DNA of 64,000 nucleotides. Origin: Alteromonas sp. C1M14 (GTDB lineage: Bacteria; Pseudomonadota; Gammaproteobacteria; Enterobacterales; Alteromonadaceae). Position 1 is the first letter of the stretch, and each line of letters begins with the position of its first letter. The stretch lies in NCBI RefSeq assembly GCF_018860965.1, contig NZ_JAHKQF010000002.1, positions 372,001-436,000 of the forward strand. Direction: 5' to 3'. The notes beneath the pieces were generated by a model that saw nothing but the letters and a program-made list of their open reading frames with translations, was not told the origin of the DNA and searched no databases. Of this stretch, positions 59,567-64,000 are shown in pieces. The position numbers and the translations under genes were made by a program.

Positions 59567-61530
59567 GTACTTTCGTTGTTATCAATGATCGTGAGTAACG
59601 GCCCGAGGAAGGGTTTATACCCTTCCCATTGGGTCATACCAGAGCGATAAATTGGTTGTCTAACTTGCTCGGAACTGGGCGTTTTGATCACTCTACGGGT
59701 GTTGTAAAACGCTAAGCACGCCGGCTCAAACGGTAACTGACAATAATCAAGAATACGCCTCACCTGCCCTTCCAGATCGTCGATAACCGCTTCATGCTGT
59801 ACCGTTAAAATCTGTTGGGGAAATAGGTTATGCCAGTGCTCCATCAGTGAAACATAACTGTTGTAGTAACGACCGATGTCGGTGAGCGAGTAACTGAACT
59901 CTTGGCCATCGAAAAAAAGCTGCTTAAAACCGCTAAAGCAACAGGCCTTAGGATCTCGACGTGCATCGATAATTTTCGCATTAGGCAAAATGCGTTTAAT
60001 TAATCCAATATGAATAAAGTTATTTGGCATTTTATCGATAAAAAAGGGCGCAGAGCCACGATAGGCTTTTGTTTGCTCAATATATTGTTTGCCTAGTGCC
60101 GCGCAGGTTTCATCACTTAATGAAGCCAAATTAAACGGGTATGGCACAGACTGGTTACTTAGGCTGGACGCAATAGACAAAATATCATGCAATTCCATGG
60201 TGCCATCTACCTGGGAATGGGAAGCTAAAATTTGCTCTAGTAAGGTGGACCCCGCCCGAGGCAAACCGACGATAAAGATAGGATCTTGTGCCTGGCACCC
60301 CAATTTATGGGTAAACATTTTTTGCGTACAGGCGTCTTTTTGCGCCTGTATGGCCTGTTCTGTGCGTTTAATATCAAATTGTTGTGTACGGTGTTTTAGG
60401 CCATTGCCTTTTTCATAATAATGAAAAGAGGAAGCATGATCCTGATGGTCTTCGTAGGCCTTACCTAACGCAAAGCACAGATGAATCTGGGCATCTAATG
60501 AAGTGGTTTGGGCGCTTTCATAATGCTTCATCTGCGCAATCATCGATTCGTCAAATAAATACGTTTTGGTATTGGCTAAACTCCAGTACGCATCGCCATA
60601 GTCAGGTTCCAAGGCTACCGCTTGCTCATAGGCATCAATCGCTTCGGCGCTGTCACCTTTTGCCTTTAGTGCATGACCAAGTTGTACTCTTAGCGCGATA
60701 TGACTCGGCTGCTTTTTAATGATGGTACGGTAAAGTGCCACCGCCTCATCTAACTCGCCAAGGCCGACTAATGCATTAGCCAAGGCCCCTTGAATGGCCA
60801 CACTGTCTTTATTCTTTGCTAACCTGCGGCGGGCTAATGCCACCCCTTGAGGATATTTACCCAATTTCCCTAACATACTTTGATAGGCGGTCGCCGCGGC
60901 ATCGTTGTCGGGGTACAACGCCACACAGCTTTCCAAAAGAAATTCAGCATCATGGTAAACTTTTAGTTTTAGTCCAATTTCTGCTAATAACATCATGGCA
61001 TCAGGATGATGCTTATGCTGTTTAAGAAAATCTCGACACACCTTTTCTGCTTTGTGAACTTGGCCGTCGTGCATAAGATCTAATGCACCTAAAAGGGGTT
61101 TGGGAAGAGACGCTAAATGGGCGATATGTTGTTTGGCAAGGGTGAGCGCTTGGGATTGTTTATTACGCTGATAAAAGCCTTCTAGTTCTCGCCATGCTGG
61201 CAGTAACGCTGGGTTGAAACGGGTTGCACGATAAAAAGCCGATGCCATGTTGCGTTCTTCGCCACATTGTTTAAAACAATATCCTTGCTCTTGATACCCT
61301 CGACCATAATCTGGATAGCGATCCAATAACGCCGTTAGGGTTGTTAGCGCCTGTCCGATCTGCCGATTTAAGCGCTGGGCCACCGCTTTCAAATAAAGAG
61401 CATCTTTATGATGGGAATGGGTGTCTGGTAATGCGCAGATACGTTCGCATAAGTTGATGGCATCGCTAAACCGCGATTGCATTAATGCCTGCTTAGCATC
61501 ATTAAGTAAAGAAGAGGTATTTTCTGTCAT
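59563..61530 (-). CDS. TPR-repeat sulfotransferase family protein
   Basis: A 655-residue cytoplasmic fusion. Residues about 1-370 are TPR repeats (such as GELDEAVALYRTIIKKQPSH and GDSAEAIDAYEQAVALEPDY). The C-terminal part is a PAPS-dependent sulfotransferase domain with the 5'-phosphosulfate loop VGLPRAGSTLLEQILASH and the 3'-phosphate region ARRDPKACCFSGFKQ. The acceptor, protein or small molecule, is unknown. ATG 61530 is chosen over a TTG at 61548. It lies 76 bp after a TonB-dependent receptor gene on the same strand. Confidence 0.88.
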   Translation of the reverse strand: MTENTSSLLNDAKQALMQSRFSDAINLCERICALPDTHSHHKDALYLKAVAQRLNRQIGQALTTLTALLDRYPDYGRGYQEQGYCFKQCGEERNMASAFYRATRFNPALLPAWRELEGFYQRNKQSQALTLAKQHIAHLASLPKPLLGALDLMHDGQVHKAEKVCRDFLKQHKHHPDAMMLLAEIGLKLKVYHDAEFLLESCVALYPDNDAAATAYQSMLGKLGKYPQGVALARRRLAKNKDSVAIQGALANALVGLGELDEAVALYRTIIKKQPSHIALRVQLGHALKAKGDSAEAIDAYEQAVALEPDYGDAYWSLANTKTYLFDESMIAQMKHYESAQTTSLDAQIHLCFALGKAYEDHQDHASSFHYYEKGNGLKHRTQQFDIKRTEQAIQAQKDACTQKMFTHKLGCQAQDPIFIVGLPRAGSTLLEQILASHSQVDGTMELHDILSIASSLSNQSVPYPFNLASLSDETCAALGKQYIEQTKAYRGSAPFFIDKMPNNFIHIGLIKRILPNAKIIDARRDPKACCFSGFKQLFFDGQEFSYSLTDIGRYYNSYVSLMEHWHNLFPQQILTVQHEAVIDDLEGQVRRILDYCQLPFEPACLAFYNTRRVIKTPSSEQVRQPIYRSGMTQWEGYKPFLGPLLTIIDNNEST

Positions 61531-61552
61531 TGTATGAGCATGCCCCAAAACG

Positions 61553-61583
61553 AAAAAAACGGCAAACTCGAAAGCTTGCCGTT
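61553..61583 (-). terminator. Terminator after TonB-dependent receptor
   Basis: Stem AACGGCAA/TTGCCGTT with a 10-base loop. On the minus strand it is followed by TTTTTTCG. It lies between the receptor and the sulfotransferase gene. Confidence 0.75.
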
Positions 61584-61605
61584 GTATGGTTATGCAAAGT
61601 AACGA

Positions 61606-64000
61606 TTAATAGTAATCGTAAGAGAATCGCATACCAATGGTACGAGGTCGGTTTGTCACCACCTTAGGTGTAAACTGTTGGGTGTCGATGTTTAATATCG
61701 CATTTTCATCAAACACGTTATCCACGTACAGTTCCGCTTTCCATTCGTCGTTGGTCACACCCACGGCAATGTTAGTCAGCACATAGGCCTCTTGGACATA
61801 ACGACCACCACGGAAGCTTTCACCGTCTGCATCGGTGTAAGTCACACCTTCGTAGACCGCAGCTTCGTCTTCAATTTCAAGCCCTGAACCTGTGCCATAA
61901 ATAAGTTGCGTAGCATCTTCCATTACATAAGCGTCCATTACCATGCCGGCAAGACGATCACCCGTGTAACTTACAGAGGCATTCACATAACCCTGCTTAC
62001 CACCGGCTACTTCAAAGAAATAGCGGGCGTTAATATTTCCTGAGAACTTAGCAGAATACGGCAATTCAGACCCTACCCCTGAAGAAATACCTTCAAGCTC
62101 TGAGTTAACCCGTGTTAGCTCGGTATCCAAGAGGCTAAAGGCACTGCTTATGACCAAATTATCCGAAGCCAGCCACATGATGTCGGCATCTAACCCACGA
62201 ATTTCAGCATCACCTACGTTATCGGTAAACACCAAGAAGGAAATATTAGTGGGGTCGAAACGGGACGTTTGTAAATCTGTGATTTCAGAATAATAAGCGG
62301 TGGCGTTCACACGAACTTGACCATCGAAGAAATCACCTTTCATACCAATTTCGTAGTTATCCAGTGTATCTGTAGTGGAATAAACGGGAATACGGAAATT
62401 TTCAAATTTACCCGACTGATTAGAGGCTAGACCACCCCCTACACGGTTTGTTACCGGTGGACGGAAGCCCTCTGAGTAATTAGCAAACAACAAGATATCT
62501 TCATGAACTTTCCAATCTAAGGAGAATTTGAAGATGGTATCGTCTACGGTCAAGACTCCGTCAGAGTCAAGCAAGCCAACTTCAAGTTGGTTATTTGCAA
62601 TCGCTTCTGCAACTAACGCAGGATCTTCACCCACAGCGGTAAGCTCATCGGCATCTAAAGAACCAAAGGCTTTCACTCGACGGGAAACGTCTACAGTAGA
62701 CGTTGAGCCCTTGTATTCGTCATCAATTTGATACCAACGGGCACCAATACTTGCTGTTAAGGTGTCGGTAATGTCGTACTCAAATTGACCAAACACGGCA
62801 ATCTGTTCGATGGTGTGGGTAATATCGTTAACGAAGCTAATATCTGATGGGAATGGGCCGCCATCACTATTAATGCCTTCTGTCCCCACTAAGGTGGTGC
62901 TTAAATTATCGAATTTTTCAGTGCTGGCAATGTTGAACTGGCCAATGGTCGCCACTTCTTGATCGTCATAAAATAACCCAGCAGTAACACGCCATGGTTC
63001 ATCCATGGTGGTATTAAACCGCAGTTCATGGGTCATCCGCGTGGTAGTGGTGTCTTCTTGATAAAATTTAGTAGGATCTAAACAACGGTCTTCCGACTCA
63101 GGATCCCCTGAATTGTAGTTACACACGTAATACGCAGAAAACAGACCACCGTTGGTGTAGCCCGTGTAATCGGCTAGGGTATCAATTTCTCTGTCAAGAT
63201 AGCCACCGGTGTAAACAACATCCAGCTTCTCCAAACGGCCTTCAAGGGTCCAAGTGGTTAAACCAAATTCATCGGTATTTTCTTCAGGTTGGAAACGGGT
63301 TGTGGAGCTTTGCCCTTCAAGGGTGGGATCATAAGCAAACACACCCTCGGTCTCTAGGGTTTGTTGCGTATGCTGTACCAACAAATCCCAGTCATCATTG
63401 ATATGATATGACAAACCAAAACGGGCACCGGCGTACAGCGCATCGTTATAATCATCTTCAACCAGTGCATCATTTTTTGGAGATACCACATCAGCCTGCG
63501 CAGCAGTAGAGATATCAGGGTTAGTAATTCGGTTAGCATCCATCGCCACCGGATCACTTAATACACCACCTGAAATTCTGCTGATAACCTGAGCACTACC
63601 TATATACCCACCTTCCCCTGGTACATTGAGTACATTGTCTATCCAACCACCTTGGCGGTCGTTGTAAGCGGCAACACGTACCGCTAAGTCATCAGTAATC
63701 GGCATATTGAAATAGGCTTCCACCGCATTACTCATCTCACCGCCACGGGTAAAGCCAATATTGGTATCAAAGCCAGCAGCAAATGCATTGTGATCCGGCT
63801 TCTTGGTGATCATACGAACCGTACCCGCTTGGGAACTGGCACCAAATAATGTGCCTTGGGGTCCAGGTAATACCTCTACCCGCTGGATATCGGTGGCGTA
63901 TACATCTAAATTACGCCCCGCCATGGAAACAGGCTGTTCATCAACATAAAAAGCAACCGAGGGCTGTAAGGCCTGAACAGACGACAACATAATGTTCGAT
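61606..64000 (-). CDS. TonB-dependent outer-membrane receptor (5' end outside window)
   Basis: Partial. The frame runs off the window edge, so the signal peptide, TonB box and first part of the plug are missing. The visible plug contains VEVLPGPQGTLFGASSQAGTVRMITKKP. The rest is a barrel of alternating aromatic strands (YSEGFRPPVTN, YEIGMKGDFFDGQVRVNATAYYSEI) ending in RTIGMRFSYDYY, with the terminal aromatic residue used for barrel assembly. The ligand cannot be predicted. The long asparagine- and aspartate-rich loops are typical of Alteromonadales receptors for glycans or similar compounds. A TPR-sulfotransferase gene lies downstream. Confidence 0.92.
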   Translation of the reverse strand, partial: SNIMLSSVQALQPSVAFYVDEQPVSMAGRNLDVYATDIQRVEVLPGPQGTLFGASSQAGTVRMITKKPDHNAFAAGFDTNIGFTRGGEMSNAVEAYFNMPITDDLAVRVAAYNDRQGGWIDNVLNVPGEGGYIGSAQVISRISGGVLSDPVAMDANRITNPDISTAAQADVVSPKNDALVEDDYNDALYAGARFGLSYHINDDWDLLVQHTQQTLETEGVFAYDPTLEGQSSTTRFQPEENTDEFGLTTWTLEGRLEKLDVVYTGGYLDREIDTLADYTGYTNGGLFSAYYVCNYNSGDPESEDRCLDPTKFYQEDTTTTRMTHELRFNTTMDEPWRVTAGLFYDDQEVATIGQFNIASTEKFDNLSTTLVGTEGINSDGGPFPSDISFVNDITHTIEQIAVFGQFEYDITDTLTASIGARWYQIDDEYKGSTSTVDVSRRVKAFGSLDADELTAVGEDPALVAEAIANNQLEVGLLDSDGVLTVDDTIFKFSLDWKVHEDILLFANYSEGFRPPVTNRVGGGLASNQSGKFENFRIPVYSTTDTLDNYEIGMKGDFFDGQVRVNATAYYSEITDLQTSRFDPTNISFLVFTDNVGDAEIRGLDADIMWLASDNLVISSAFSLLDTELTRVNSELEGISSGVGSELPYSAKFSGNINARYFFEVAGGKQGYVNASVSYTGDRLAGMVMDAYVMEDATQLIYGTGSGLEIEDEAAVYEGVTYTDADGESFRGGRYVQEAYVLTNIAVGVTNDEWKAELYVDNVFDENAILNIDTQQFTPKVVTNRPRTIGMRFSYDYY

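Overview
The window is a continuous block of ordinary chromosome from a marine-type gammaproteobacterium. It most probably belongs to the Alteromonadales (Alteromonas, Salinimonas or a close relative). This placement rests on gene content and order read by eye: rlpA-dacA-ybeD-lipB-lipA, a HexR-linked Entner-Doudoroff operon, monomeric NADP-isocitrate dehydrogenase, a long second GAPDH, RoxA/YcfD, and aat-bpt-infA next to clpA-clpS-cspD. I see no rRNA, tRNA, CRISPR array, insertion sequence, integrase or prophage gene. Codon and base use look even throughout, so the region reads as vertically inherited core genome.

Layout. 1-4 kb: cell-wall genes (rlpA, cut by the window edge; dacA) and lipoate synthesis (ybeD, lipB, lipA). 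4-6 kb: ansA and a DUF2797 protein. 6-9.7 kb (minus strand): a four-gene operon with a zinc-ribbon membrane protein, a YeaC/DUF1315 protein, a 931-residue DUF349 coiled-coil protein and a small orphan. 9.7-12.6 kb: an amino-acid:cation symporter with an unusual inserted domain and a cytosolic M14 carboxypeptidase. 12.7-36 kb: a central-carbon region with a long Gap2, msrB, gnd, glgX, glgB, malQ, gapA, a hexose-6-phosphate mutarotase, an octaheme cytochrome fused to TPRs, the operon zwf-pgl-edd-glk-eda, divergent hexR, and pykA. 36-43 kb: ydjA, sppA, sprT, yfbV, trxB, aat, bpt, infA. 43-49 kb: clpA, clpS, a cspD-like gene and icd. 49-56 kb: rluE, mnmA, hflD, purB, a membrane adenylyl cyclase, roxA and two small proteins. 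56-64 kb: ppsA and its regulator ppsR, a TPR-sulfotransferase, and a TonB-dependent receptor that runs off the window.

How it works together. Glucose and maltodextrin/glycogen carbon enters through malQ, glgB, glgX, glk and the mutarotase. It is oxidised by zwf and pgl, then split between gnd and edd/eda, and finished by gapA and pykA. ppsA, and perhaps Gap2, would serve the reverse direction. The sugar-phosphate regulator HexR lies inside the block. HexR-like 15-bp boxes can be read in front of zwf/hexR, pykA, gapA (two) and ppsA, with a weaker one before gap2. At gapA and pykA the boxes overlap proposed promoter elements or the start point; at ppsA the box sits upstream of the proposed -35. 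A second functional group is the complete bacterial N-degron pathway (aat, bpt, clpS, clpA) within 4.5 kb.

Most interesting non-coding structures: two interleaved long perfect inverted repeats (a predicted RNA pseudoknot) followed by a terminator hairpin in the 520-bp gap between gap2 and msrB, two consecutive hairpins in the cold-shock gene leader, a 10-bp inverted repeat before the cytochrome gene, and an open frame without a start codon upstream of sppA. Starts were moved downstream from the longest open frame wherever a good ribosome-binding site and family length supported it; each case is stated in its entry.
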